From NCBI GenBank assembly GCA_026826555.1, contig JAKSZT010054570.1:1996947-2060946 (forward strand): a stretch of 64,000 nt of DNA. The letters are read 5' to 3'. How positions within the stretch are numbered: the first letter of the stretch is position 1; each line of letters starts with the position of its first letter. Below, piece after piece: positions 22,863 to 34,200 of this stretch. A program made the translations under genes and the position numbers. The DNA comes from Tolypeutes matacus. Lineage: Eukaryota; Chordata; Mammalia; Cingulata; Chlamyphoridae. The notes under the pieces are model-generated. The model had not been told where the DNA came from. It did no database searches and was given only the letters and a program-made list of their open reading frames with translations.

Positions 22863-24200
22863 CTGACTAGAATAAAGAGCGGGTTTCACAAGGCATTCTG
22901 CTCGCTCACTGCTGCCGCTAGATTTCACTGAGGTATTTCAACGACATAAGAATCATTGCCGACAAAGCCTGCCCAGAACTGCTCTGTGAAAAGACAAGAT
23001 GTGCCTGTCATCAAAACAGGGCCCACCTGATAGAGAAAACAAGGCTAGAGCCAGGTTCAACAGGGTCTGGCTTGCTAAGGCCCGGTGGGCTTGTCTGCAT
23101 TTAAGGCCATGCTTTGTGGCTCAGGACTGGCTATTTCATGAATCTTCCTAAGCCATGGTCCCATATTTGGCACAAGAAGGTTCACCTGCCCTGACCAGTG
23201 TCTGGGACATTCGCAGACCCACTCTCTGCCCCTGGAAAGCCCCAGTGCCATGAGGGCTCTCCCTGGAAAGGGTCGGCCACACCTTCCTCCTCCCCCACCT
23301 GCTCAGGGGCTGCTGCCCTCCCCACAGGCTGCCTCTTGGCTCCCTGTTACTTCAGCTGTGCCAGGGTAGTGATCTCACCGAGAGGCTGCACCCACTTCAT
23401 CCCACAAAAATGGCAGTCCCACCCAAAAGTGCCCCTACGGGGGAGGAGCTATTTCAGGCAGCATCTACAGGGCAGGAGGTTAACAGCCAGTGTCCCAGCT
23501 CCCGATTTACATATGGAAATGACTTAGCAGGGCATCCTCAACACCTCCGGTGACTCAGGGGTTCAAATCCCTGCAAGGCACAAAACACAAGCTGCCTGAC
23601 TCTGGGCACGTCGCTCTGGTCTGTGCTGAATCACTGACACGGGAACTGGCTGCAGACAGTGCTGCCTAGGGCTCTGCCATGGCAGTTTCGGATCCCGCCT
23701 CTCAGACCCTGCTCTGTATCCACCATTAAAACTGACCTCACCAGAGACTTGCAACTCAAGGAATTCTGATGGAGGAGAATCTGAATGTTTATATTTATCT
23801 AACAGAGAGACACAGCCATCAAATGTGTGTCTGTCCATTCTGATATAATCAGCACCAGTAAATGCCCTCTATTTTGATAGTAAGAATCTCTAACAAAGAA
23901 TTGACACTGTGAGTCCATAAATCTCTAATGTTGACCCAATCTGTAAAGAGGTGGGTGGCCCAGAAAAAGATGGCCTGCTAGGCTGGCATTCTGTTTTCCT
24001 CCCTGGCTCTTAGGCCCCTTACTTAGTAATGGGCCCAGCAATGCTAAGCCTCGCAAGTTCGCTTCCTTTCCCTTCCAGGAAGCAAAAGGACTAATTAAGC
24101 AGTGTCCTGCTTTACCAGAGTGAAATACTGCCGCAGGGATGCTGACATGGAGGCCACCAGGTTACCTTGGCCCAGCACGCCTGGTGCCTGGCAGCCCCCA
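22863..24200. other. Unassigned single-copy-like sequence upstream of CpG island
   Basis: GC-moderate sequence with no repeat I recognise. No convincing exon: short frames with no known domain. Confidence 0.5.
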
Positions 24201-24889
24201 CGGGGCCTGCTACCCCCCAGGTCCCTGACCCCTAAAGGACCTTTCTGGCTCCCCTCGGGCTCCTCCAGTCCTCGATGCCAGCGAGCCCATGACCCCCCGG
24301 CCTCCATCACCTCGGTGCCTCTGCGTGGGGCCCCCACATCCTCACCCGCCCAGACCCGCCCCATCTTCCTCGGCCCTGATGCTCACAAACGGCGCGGACC
24401 CCCTACAAGCGCCAACACGGGTTCCCCTTCCTCAGGGTCCTTCCGTTGACCTTGAATTCCAGTCCCACCTCCCATTCCCCAGGCACGGCGCAGCGCACAC
24501 AGTAGGTCCTCATTAAGGGTTACCGAGTGCCCCCACACACACACACACGCGGGCCCCCACGGTCAGCTCCCGGGGGCCCAGCACGCAGAGGGAGGGACGG
24601 CGGCCGCTGCAGGCACCGCCCGGGAAGAAGTGAGATGCCCAGAAACGTGCCGCGCCGGGACACGCCGGCCGCGAGGCGCCCGCACAGGAGCAGAGGTTTG
24701 GGGGCGCCCTCCCTGCACAGACACGCACACGCGCGCCTTTCCGGGAACCCTCCCACCACCACACCCCCGCCCCCGGAGCCCCGGCTCTTCCCCTAATGGG
24801 CCAGGAATGATTCGCCGGGGACAGCGTGCGCGGCCGCCCTCGGTCCACCCCCGGCCGCAGGGACGCGCCCACCCCCCAACCTCAGGCCT

Positions 24890-25150
24890 CCGCTCGCCCT
24901 TCCCCCACCCTCGCTCCTCTCCTCCTTCCCGCCCCCCTCCCCTCCCCATCCCACCTCGGCTTTCCATTCCGCTCCTCTCCCCCTCCCCTCCATGCTGTGC
25001 GCCCCCCCCCCATTCCTCGCCACCCCACTTCTCTCTCCCCCTTCCCTTTTCGAGCCTCTCCCTCCGTCCCTCCCAGCGCCCCCCCAAACCTCCATCCCTC
25101 CCATACCGGCCCTCTCCCCTTCCCCTCCCGCCCCCTCCCAGCCGCTGCAC
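24890..25150 (+). repeat. Long polypyrimidine tract
   Basis: About 260 bp almost entirely C and T on the plus strand (purine-rich on the minus), with C-runs up to about nine. The minus strand has many G-runs. Confidence 0.9.
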
Positions 25151-25213
25151 CCTGGCACCCTGCACGTAGGCTCCCGGCGCCGCACGTCAGCGCTCAGGCC
25201 ACCTCCTTCCCAG

Positions 25214-25218
25214 CCAAT
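25214..25218 (+). promoter_or_regulatory. CCAAT box
   Basis: CAGCCAATCCG is a good NF-Y-type CCAAT context inside the CpG island. Function inferred only. Confidence 0.5.
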
Positions 25219-25399
25219 CCGTCCCCTCCTTCCCTCCCGCCTGCCTCCCCTGGGGAGACCTGTGGCGCTGTGTGTGGTTACCGTGGGAGGGCCGTTCTGG
25301 GTGCAGAGGAAACGAGAAGATGGGAGGCGGGTAGTGGATTCCAGACTTCAGTCGTTTAGCTGAGGTCAGCGAGCTGTGTTGAACACGTGAACTCATGTG

Positions 25400-25600
25400 T
25401 TTGGACACTTTGTGAGGCACTAAGCGTTCGCTCCAGTGAGGCCGGTGTTCTTACCTCTCTTTTACAGATGAGGAAATTACAGCTTAGACAGATGCAGGAA
25501 CTTGCCCAAGGCCCATGGCTGAGGGGCAGAGCCAGGTTCAGACTTAAATTCCATCCTGACTCAAAGCCCTATCCTACTCAAAGGCTGAGGCATAAATGGG
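25400..25600 (+). mobile_element. MIR SINE
   Basis: TTTTACAGATGAGGAAATTA and GAACTTGCCCAAGGCCCATG in MIR order. Confidence 0.8.
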
Positions 25601-26059
25601 GTTCAGTCTGCCCGGTGCGAGATCCACTTGCCGGGACTATCTTTTTAAGAGTTTTGCTGGTGCAGAAAAGGAAAAACAGGAGAAGAAAGCCTGAAGGAGA
25701 GGCGGAGCTTGGGGAAGGATGTTTAGGTTGAGGGAAGCAGGGAAGGGAGTAAATCCTCTTCTTGGGCCTTAATCTTCGGTTAGAAACGTGGCTGATAGAA
25801 GGGGGCATTTGCATATTAAAAAGAAAGCCAAAAATAAAAAAGCTTTCCCAGTCTAAGGAATAAACCACCCGCTGTGATAGAAGGCGGAAACCCTAGGCAG
25901 AGGATGCTTTACTTGTAAATACCCCCAACAAGCCTCAAGCAGTGCTCCCAGCTTTCCTGGACACTGCCACTCAAGTTACAGTTGCAAGGACACACCTAAA
26001 ACAAAAGGTCTAACATAAAGAGATGAGTAACTACTACTCTACACGCCCCCCTTCACCAG
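25601..26059. other. Unassigned intergenic sequence
   Basis: No feature recognised. Confidence 0.5.
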
Positions 26060-26880
26060 CTCTCTCTGCTCTTGTTTCCCAGTCCTCCCGGCCTTTGTTC
26101 TGGTGCCTCAGGGCCTCTGCATGTGCTGCTTTTTCAAGTATTAGCACAGCTCACAACCTCACCCACTTCACATATCTACTCAAAGGCTCCTTCCCAGTGA
26201 GACCTTCTGTGGCTACTCCATTTAAATCCCACCCCCCAATTCAACACCTCCCTCCCACTCACTGCCTAATTTTTCCTGTAAGAGTGGCTTCAACAAGCCA
26301 GACACAAAAGGACAAATACTGTATGAATGCGTTACTATGAACCAAATATATTGTGTAAAATATTGTTTGATTCAAAAAAAAAGTTTTTATATGTATCCAG
26401 TACATTTAATTGAGAAAGGTATATACGTATTCATCTGTGTTTACTTTTAGTTTTTGTTTATATTTTCAATTATTAAATGTACAAAATAAAGTCCAAAAAT
26501 AAATAAATAAATAAAAATTAAAAAAAAAAAAAAGAAGTGGCTTCTCAAGCCTAAATGTGTATGTGAATCTCCTGGACTTCTTGTTACAAGGCAGATGCTG
26601 ATTCAGCAGGTCCAGGGTGGGGCCCCAAGTTTCTAACAAGTTGCCAGGTTCTGCTGAAGCTGCCTGTCTGTCCACGGATCCGCGGAGGACACTTTAAGAA
26701 GAAAGGATCGAATATTTTTCATATTTATTTTGCTTTATTTTCTTTCTCCCTGCACTTGAATGTAAGCTGCACGAGGGTAGAGACTTGGTCTGTATTGGTT
26801 CCTACTATATCCTCAGCACCTAGAACAGTACCTGGCACATAGCAGTCACTTATTGAATAAATGAAGGAAGGAGTGAATTA
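26060..26880 (+). mobile_element. L2 3' end, interrupted by L1 and hAT sequence
   Basis: 26060-26280 (GGTGCCTCAGGGCCTCTGCA) and 26700-26880 (TTGAATGTAAGCTGCACGAG, then CCTGGCACATAGCAG) are successive parts of the L2 3' end. The middle holds an L1 piece near 26293-26530 and a MER5-type hAT element at 26535-26700. Confidence 0.75.
26535..26700 (+). mobile_element. MER5-type hAT (Charlie) non-autonomous element
   Basis: Starts GTGGCTTCTCAAGCC and ends near ACACTTTAAGAAG, with CAGGTCCAGGGTGGGGCCCC in the middle, as in MER5-like elements. Termini diverged. Confidence 0.7.
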
Positions 26881-26994
26881 AATACAAACCAAAAAAAAGG
26901 AAGCAGAGGTGACAAATTTAATATCATAGAAAAGTGGCATTCAAGGTAAACACTGCAAATGAATCATGAAAGGTGGTACTAGAGAAACCCAGTG

Positions 26995-27490
26995 TAGCAT
27001 AAATATTAAGGCACTGTACCTTATAATGTTAGAAGAATTCAATATAGCTCTTGCTTACCTGTCAGGAGGCACACAGAGCTACAGATTTAACATGAACCAG
27101 ATTTAGCTCCACCAAAAATGTATAACTTTGTGCTTGCTTCCTCATCTTTATTCGTATCAGCTGTTATCTGTACCGTCAAATCTGTACCAACTCCCTTTAT
27201 CACCCCAAGATTACCTGACCCCAGGTACCATGTACAATTTAAGATTAAGGAAGCAAAAACTAATTTTTCCAGACCCTTTTTATAAATGTCACCCTAATGG
27301 TTAACTTTCTTTGTTTCAACTGGTATAAAAGCTGTGAGAAGAAACCCTTGATGGAGAGGCTGACTTGAGATTGTGCATCTCCTGTCTCACGCCGGCGAAT
27401 AAACCCTCTTCCTAGCCTAGCTCGGCGTGTCTATCTACTCTGCCGCAGCACCGAGTGAGCGAGCAAACCCAGCCAGGACTAGCCCGGCCC
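26995..27490 (+). mobile_element. Putative ERV LTR (class I-like)
   Basis: A promoter-like order: TATA-like GGTATAAAAGCTGTG near 27320, then AATAAACCC (polyadenylation signal) near 27400, then a short GC-richer U5-like region. Left boundary uncertain; no provirus body attached. Confidence 0.5.
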
Positions 27491-27519
27491 CTCTTCACTG
27501 CTATCACATACTAGGTTTC

Positions 27520-27747
27520 TTTTTTTTTTTTTTTAGATTTTATTTATCCCCCACTTGCTGCTTGTGCTCGCTGTGTCCATTTTGCTTTGCATTTTTCTGT
27601 GTCTGTCTGTCTCCCTTTTGTTGCGTCATCTTGCTGTGCAAGCTCACTGCGCCATGCGTGGCCGACTTGCCTTCACCAGGAGGCCCTGGGAATCGAACCC
27701 GGGGCCTCCCATATGGTAAACGGGAGCCCAACCAATTGAGCCACAGC
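27520..27747 (-). mobile_element. DAS-SINE
   Basis: Minus orientation with one tRNA-like head and a longer body. Perfect 15-bp TSD CACATACTAGGTTTC at 27505-27519 and 27748-27762. Confidence 0.95.
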
Positions 27748-27762
27748 CACATACTAGGTTTC

Positions 27763-27945
27763 TGACCGTGGACGAATTACTCAACCTCTCTCTGAACTTC
27801 GGTATGTTTGTCTGTAGAGTAGGGGTAATACCTACTTTTAGGATTGTTGGGAGAAGTAAATGAGATATTGATGAGAAATAAAACCAAATACAGGACCTGG
27901 CACATAGTAAGCATTCAGTAAGGAATAGCTGTTATAGTTTGTTGT
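27763..27945 (-). mobile_element. MIR SINE, antisense
   Basis: GAATTACTCAACCTCTCTCT, GAGTAGGGGTAATACCTAC and CCTGGCACATAGTAAGCATT follow antisense MIR order. Confidence 0.8.
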
Positions 27946-29877
27946 TGATGATGACGCTGTTAATGAAAATATTAATATTCTTCACCCCATGGGAAGCCCT
28001 AAATGAGGAGAATGTGGGCAGGAAACCCAGTGCCAACCCGGGGCTCTGCTTCCCCTGTGATGGTGGCATAGGGAAGAAGGAGTCCAACTGGGCAGCAGCT
28101 CAGGCCATCCAGGGAGGCCCAGGCTGGTCAGGGCACATGTGCTCCCCTGCTCCCCCCGGCAGCGCCTGCAGGATGTGAACTGTGCGCCTGGAGGGTGGGA
28201 ACTCCGGGCTAAGCTGTGACTTTAGGGAAAACTGGGGTGACATGGAGAAGAGGTATTTCCATAGGGAGGGAAGGTGAGCGCCGTGGCAGGAATGGTAAGT
28301 ATGTCTGGCTGACAGTCAGTCAATCTGTCTAGCTGGAGAAGAAGGTTCTCATAGGTCAGTACTAGAAGATACAGAATATAGGCTGAGCCTGGCTGGGAAG
28401 GCCCTTGAATGCCAGGCCAGCGAGTTCAGACCATCCTGAAGGCAAAGGGTAAGCCACTGGTGATTTTTAAGAAAGTAGCTTGATCAGAGAGGAATTTAAG
28501 AAGCGAACTCTCTAATCAGTGTGCAGGATGAATATAGGTTATAATATCTGAATTATTAGATAATTCACTCTTTTAAGATATTTCCACTCAAGCAAAAGCA
28601 ACCACCAAAGAGGTTGCCTGTTTTTCCTTCCCACAGCTTCAGCTTACAGCTCTTGCCCAGCTCAGACATGTCCAGACATAAATGATATGTCTAACAGAAT
28701 CCCTGATTCCTTTGAGTTCCTTGGTAGGAGAAATCCTGACTCTTTCATCCTTTGATCCCCCAAGGCATAGTGTCTGGTACCTTCCTTAGGTACTCAAGGA
28801 AGGTTTAGAGAGAGAAGGAAGGAAGAACACTACAACAAGGTAAGGTCAATTTCACATAACTCAAGTAGACTCAGCTGCAAGGCATGCTGGGACCTCGTAA
28901 ACATGTGGTGGCAGGGGAATGGAAGAGGCCAAGACAAGGGCAGACCCAGTTAGGGCTGAAAGAAAGAACTGGCTGTCAGACTGGCCTCAGGTGTAGGTGA
29001 AAGGCAGTATGACATATAACATCCCAAGGGATGTGGTGAATCACCAACAACTGATTTCGGCAAGTAACCAAGAAGGTCCACACTCATGAAGGCGGGGATG
29101 GGGCACTGTGGCAGGAGGTTCCAGGGGATGGATGTGCTGAAAGGCAGGTGGACATTAGAGCCACATTCCAGCTAGTTTGTTGAATGGGGGTCCTGGCCAA
29201 GGGACATAGCCCAGGAGACGAAGCTGGCAGAGCTCAGCAAGGATCAGGACCCAATCAGACCTCAAGTGCCAAACAGGACCTTGGGCCAGAACCCAGTGGC
29301 ATGGCTGGGCGATCACAGCAGGCATTTTGGCTCTGAGGGCAGATGGGTGCATGGGGCTCACTGGGCCTTGGCTCATGACAACAGGAAAAGGTTTACACTC
29401 CACCAAAATGGTGGATCTTGGGCTGCTAATACAACCAACAACCTATTCAGGATTGACTCTTGCTGCAGGGGCTTCTTGCCCACCGTGATTCCAGCTGACC
29501 GAAATAGGGAGGTGGGACCAGGTAGCAACTGCTGAAAGATGCCCAATGTTTGGGCCAGGAGAAAAAACAAGGGCCATAGGTTTATGTGCAAGACGTAGAA
29601 TGGGTTCCAAATAAATGGAATGGAAACACAATTTTCTGGCTTCCTCTATCCTTTCTCTTTGAAAGAGCCTGCACCTTAGCCTTAAGTTGTGAGCGATATC
29701 CATTTCCTTGCCTTCACCCCTGCAGGATCACCAAATAGCCTACCCTTCCCTGGCACATCCCAAGGGCGACACTAACGTGCTCTCTCTAGGAGCTTAGCAA
29801 AACTCAGCTCCAGGTGGCAGACACAGTAAGACCATCTCAGGGGGCGGGTGACCGTTAGGAACCGTTAGGAAAAGAGC
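27946..29877. other. Unassigned intergenic sequence
   Basis: 28270-28520 resembles a diverged ancient repeat (GGTGATTTTTAAGAAAGTAG). The rest (28.6-29.8 kb) is unrecognised; no supported exon or RNA gene. Confidence 0.5.
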
Positions 29878-30030
29878 CCCAGCCTGGAGACAGAAGACTG
29901 AGTTCGAGCCCTGATTACTTCATTAATTCCCTGTGCGCCCTTGTGCATGGTACCAACAGGCTCTGGCCGTTTCCCCACCTGCAGATGAGGTGTTTTCCAA
30001 GGTCCCTTCCTGCCTCGATTCTGATTTTTT
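29878..30030 (-). mobile_element. MIR SINE, antisense
   Basis: GACTGAGTTCGAGCCCTGAT and CGTTTCCCCACCTGCAGATG in antisense MIR order. Confidence 0.65.
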
Positions 30031-30661
30031 ACATTAGAGTGCCGGATTCTGGGTCAGGTGCACAGGGAGTTATGACAAAAATGCAGCGGCCACTGGGAGG
30101 GTTTCCTAATGATTGCCTCCTCTTCCAATATGCCTCCCCCTTCCCCCCCGTGCTGCTTCCACACATGCCGATTTGGTAACTGCAGTGTGAGGTGCTGAGG
30201 AGGTGTGGGAGCAAGGGAGTTGTTGGGGAATACTCTGCAAAGCGCCAGGAGATAGTTGCCATGTGTGGTGTAAATGATGAGGGGCCCTGCCCAGAACCCC
30301 TGTCCCAGGCTCACTGGGGTGTGTGGGCTGTGGAGGGCTCATGTGGAGACTTGTTCTTCCCTGACTGGAGCTGCCTGGCCACCCACAGCCGCGGGCCCCT
30401 GGCCTCAGGGTGGGTCAGCTCTCAGGGTGGTTTACGTTCCAGAGCCTTCCCCCCAGTAGGTTGAGCCAAGGCTGAACTTCCCTTGAGACCACAGCCTTGC
30501 TTGGCCCCGTCTCTTCCCCTCATTCTGCTTCCCTCTCTCCCTGACTGGTTTTTCCCGAAGAGCACCCTCTTCATAATAAATCGCTTTCACAAGCATTTCT
30601 GCCTCAGACCCTGCTTCCAGGATTTTCAACAAATAACAAGTAAAATGCCATTAAGGGGCAA
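30031..30661. other. Unassigned intergenic sequence
   Basis: No feature recognised. Confidence 0.5.
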
Positions 30662-30673
30662 AAATACAGGGGA

Positions 30674-30748
30674 GGGGAGCTTAGTGTTGGAATGCCTGCT
30701 TCCCATGTAGGAGGTTCAATCCCTGGCACTTCCTAAAAAAAAAAAAAA
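30674..30748 (+). mobile_element. Short monomeric DAS-SINE
   Basis: Diverged tRNA-like unit plus A tail. Perfect 12-bp TSD AAATACAGGGGA at 30662-30673 and 30749-30760. Confidence 0.9.
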
Positions 30749-30760
30749 AAATACAGGGGA

Positions 30761-31275
30761 AGCCACCATAAAACAGTAACTAGAGTAAACTCCCAGATTA
30801 GTTTCAAAAGAAAAAGAAAAAGAAAGGCTACAAAAGTCCATTTGAGGGGAAGGGAAGCAGAGCCAGAGCAGCTTCCTGTTTGTCTCTGGAGAGCAGTTAG
30901 CTAAATCGTATTGGAACCACATTTTGCCTGATTCATTTCCTAAGCATCACAGGGCAGCTGAGGGCTTGCAAAATTGGGATGGGTCCCATTTTCTTGAATA
31001 GCACCGGTCAATTAATTCCCTGTCTTGACTAATTTCAAGTAAGTAAAGTTCCTCTTTTTAACGTACCTCTCTTAAAAGCTACATTAAAAGGGGCAGGAGC
31101 CTCGGGAAGGTTGGAACTCCATTGAGTTCATTCGGTCCTTTTCTTTTTAGGACTAGACTGATCTGCTCATAGTGCAATACAAAGAAGGGCACAGGAGCGC
31201 AAACCAGCTAAGCTCACCTGGCCCGCAGTGCCCACAGGCTGCCAGCTGAAACGACCTTGTGGAAATTGTGTTTCC
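30761..31275. other. Unassigned intergenic sequence
   Basis: No feature recognised. Confidence 0.5.
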
Positions 31276-31483
31276 GGGAGCAGATGTAGCTCAAGTGGTT
31301 GAGCACCTGCTTCCCCTGTATGAGGTCCTGGGTTCGATCCCCAGTACCTCCTAAAAACAAAAGCAAAGAAACCAAAAAACCAACTTTCATTGGGGAGTGG
31401 ATATAGCTCAGTGGTTAAAGTGCCTGCTTCCCACGTACAAGGTCCTGGATTCAATTCCCAGTACCTCCTAAAAAAAAAAAAAA
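31276..31483 (+). mobile_element. Dimeric DAS-SINE
   Basis: Units at 31276-31352 and 31393-31470, each with GTAGCTCA-type A box (ATAGCTCA in the second) and GGTTCGATCCC/GATTCAATTCC B box. No clear TSD. Confidence 0.9.
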
Positions 31484-31559
31484 GTGCTTTACAAAAAATT
31501 CTCACAGGCCCACTTGCTGCTCTTGCACACAGATTTGCTAGCGTGGTGTTAACTGCACA

Positions 31560-31700
31560 AGCTTTGAAACCACCAGGCATGCGTCTGGTTCCTTGGTGTC
31601 CTCACTCGTCAACCAGGGGGCTCGTGCCTAGTAAACACCTCAATATGTGGAATGAGCTTAGAACAGTGTCTGGCACATAAAAAGGGCCAAGACATGTTAA
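31560..31700 (-). mobile_element. MIR fragment, antisense
   Basis: Diverged; recognisable by GAACAGTGTCTGGCACATAA. Confidence 0.5.
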
Positions 31701-31855
31701 CCTTTTATTATCATAATAAGTAACTGCTCATTCACTTGAGGCCATCTGGGTCTCTACCCACTAAGTCATTACATAAATCTTGGCAAAACACTTCAGCACT
31801 TCAAGCTTTGGCAGGATGCTCTCTGAAGTCCTTCCTGGGTCTAAAAGTGTGAGTG

Positions 31856-32061
31856 GGGAAGCGGCTGTGGCTCAATCAGTGGGGCTCCCGTTTACCATAT
31901 GGGAGGCCCTGGGTTCGGTTCCTGGGGCCTCCTGGTGAGGGCGGCCCGCCCGCACGGCGTGGTTGGCTGACCCGGCGAGCACAAGCAGCAAGGGGGGTGG
32001 TAAATGAATAAATAAATAAAATCTTTAAAAAAATAAAAATAAAAAATAATAATAAAAAAAA
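31856..32061 (+). mobile_element. DAS-SINE, full length
   Basis: Standard head and body. TSD AAAAGTGTGAGTG at 31843-31855 and 32062-32074. Confidence 0.95.
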
Positions 32062-32264
32062 AAAAGTGTGAGTGAATGACCTACTAACGTCAACCTTGAA
32101 GTCAGCACTGTGCCAAGTTCTGAACTGTAATTGTAATCAGGATAATTTTTTCACTTATGTATATAAGATTTATGTGTGCCCATCAGCCAAAGGACAATGG
32201 AACAGGGATTTGAATAAACAAACAAAAAAGTCAGAGGCATTGTTCATTTAAAAAAAGAACAAGG

Positions 32265-32465
32265 GGAAGCGGCTGTGGCTCAATCTGTAGGGCTCCTGTT
32301 TACCATATGGGATGCCCCGGGTTCGGTTCCCGGGGCCTCCTGGTGAGGGCAAGCCCGCCCACGCAGCGTGGTTAGCTGACCCAGTGAGCACAAGCAGCAA
32401 GGGGGGGATAAATGAATAAATAAATAAAATCTTAAAAAATAAATAAATAAATAAAATAAAAAATA
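32265..32465 (+). mobile_element. DAS-SINE, full length
   Basis: Standard head and body. TSD AAAAAAGAACAAGG at 32251-32264 and 32466-32479. Confidence 0.95.
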
Positions 32466-32679
32466 AAAAAAGAACAAGGAAAAAGGCAGTAGAGAGAAAA
32501 CACTGACCAGCTCAAGCCAATATGCCTCATAGTTTTATGGTCTATTTCTCCTTCCGGAGTTTACGTCCTCTCCAGGGATGAATTCTTGCCAGTTATCTAG
32601 TATCATGGCAGCCAAGCACTCACCGGAAATTTGCTTTCATTTCAGAAGAAGGAGTGTTGGGAGACAGGAACAACCAGAA

Positions 32680-33295
32680 AGCTCAAGGCTGAGAGCCAGC
32701 CTGCTGCTGCTTCAAATGCTAGTTCCATGACTTGCTACCTACACGTCCTGGGGCACACTACTTAACCCAAGTGAACCCCATTTTCCTCCTGCAAAACAGG
32801 ATCCCAAACACCTTTCAGGGATGTTAGGAGGTTTAAATGGGAGAATGTATGTGTATCCATTCCCTATTGCTGTGGTAACAAATGACCACAAACTTAGCCC
32901 AAACAGCACAAATTTGTTCTCGTAGAGTTCTGCAGTCCAGAAGTCTAAAATGGTCGCCCTTTCTGGAGACCCTAGGGGAAAATCCACTTTCTTGCTTTGA
33001 CTCTGCTTCCATGATCACATCTCCTCCTTTCATTCTCTTGCTTCCCTCTTTCCCTAATAAGGAACTTTGTGATTATACTGGTTCTACCCAGATAATCCAG
33101 GAAAATCTCTCCATCTAAAGATCCTTAAATGATCACAACTGCAACATTCCTTTTGCTAGGGCAGGTAACATATTCCACAGGGCCCAGGGATTAGGACATG
33201 GACACCTTCGAGGAGCCATTATTCTGTCTGCCACGGCACATAAAATACTTGGGAAAATACCCGGCACCGAGTAGATGCTTCATAAATAGCATTTT
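32680..33295 (-). mobile_element. MIR SINE, antisense, split by an MLT1 LTR
   Basis: 32680-32845 (ACTTAACCCAAGTGAACCCC) and 33240-33295 (CACCGAGTAGATGCTTCATA) are the two parts. Confidence 0.6.
32855..33238 (-). mobile_element. MLT1-type MaLR LTR
   Basis: Antisense MLT1 signature: CTATTGCTGTGGTAACAAAT at one end, TTAGGACATGGACACCTTCG and GAGCCATTATTCTGTCTGCC at the other. Confidence 0.85.
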
Positions 33296-33299
33296 TCTG

Positions 33300-33984
33300 G
33301 CAGGGAAAAAGGGAAGGCAATGGCACTCTAGCAATTATTAATGTAATAACTAGTGTTCACTGGTCACCTACCAATTGCCAGATGCCCAACAGACGAGGGA
33401 ATTTAAAGATGAACCGTTCATGGTCCAGGGATGACTAGACACTAACAACAAAACATGATAAATATCACCACTGGGATATTTACAAGAGGACCTGAAAGCA
33501 AGGAGAAGGGCAGCACACAGACCCAGCCTGCTTTCCTGCTGGCACCAACTCTGCAGCTTGAACACACCATCCCAGACTGCCCAAGCACCTGCTCCCTCTC
33601 AAGGTCAACAGGGCATTTGGAATTTGTTTCCTGGTAGGCGTTCTAGATTACCCAACTGTCCTCAGACCATACAATAAACGAGTGGTTGAGGCACTTCTAA
33701 GTATCTTCAGCTGAGCCCTGGCTCCAATTTTGTCAACAAAACTGATTAATTCATAACTAAGGTTAAATACTTCTAAGACGAAGTCAACAATCCTGCTCAT
33801 TTTCCAGTTCTCTGACCAAACCTAAGACTGAGGAAAATGAAAGACACATCACAAGTAAGCACAGTGGCTACTGGAGGGCCAAATGGTGGTGGTGCTGTCC
33901 CGTGAGCCAGGCTGTGAGCTCTGAAGGACTACTGTCCAGAAAATGAACATGTATATTGTTAAGGTGAACATGATCAGAAAAATA
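33300..33984. other. Unassigned intergenic sequence
   Basis: No feature recognised beyond faint ancient-repeat text near 33340-33470. Confidence 0.5.
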
Positions 33985-34200
33985 GGAACAACATTTTTCG
34001 AGCACTTACCACTGCTCTATACTCTTCACATGTGCCAACCCAGCTAATCCTCACAATAAAGTTATGAAATAAATACTGTTATTAGCCCTTTTGAAAGCAG
34101 CCAAGGCACAGAGATATTACTGCCTAAGGTGATGCAGGCAATAAGTGTCAGAAACAGGATTTCTGCCAAAGCATCCAAGCTCTTGACCACAGGGCTACAC
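33985..34200 (+). mobile_element. MIR SINE
   Basis: TTTTTCGAGCACTTACCACT, CAGCTAATCCTCACAATAA and AGGCACAGAGATATTAC in MIR order. Confidence 0.8.

Larger units (their letters stand above)
24240..25340. promoter_or_regulatory. CpG island, possible promoter of an unidentified transcript
   Basis: Very GC-rich with dense CpG, densest at 24540-24870 (for example GGACGGCGGCCGCTGC). A CCAAT box lies at 25214-25218 and a CRE-like CACGTCAG at 25183-25190, both compatible with a plus-strand start near 25.25-25.3 kb. No coding exon follows that I can recognise. Open frames of up to 200 residues here are proline/glycine/arginine-rich composition artefacts on both strands. It lies about 26 kb downstream of the BNIP3L 3' end. 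Confidence 0.7.

Noticed and set aside
24527..25363. Several long overlapping open frames (up to 200 residues) on both strands
   Set aside because: They arise from GC-rich, stop-poor CpG-island and pyrimidine-tract sequence. They are Pro/Ser or Gly/Arg low-complexity with no domain and overlap in several frames.
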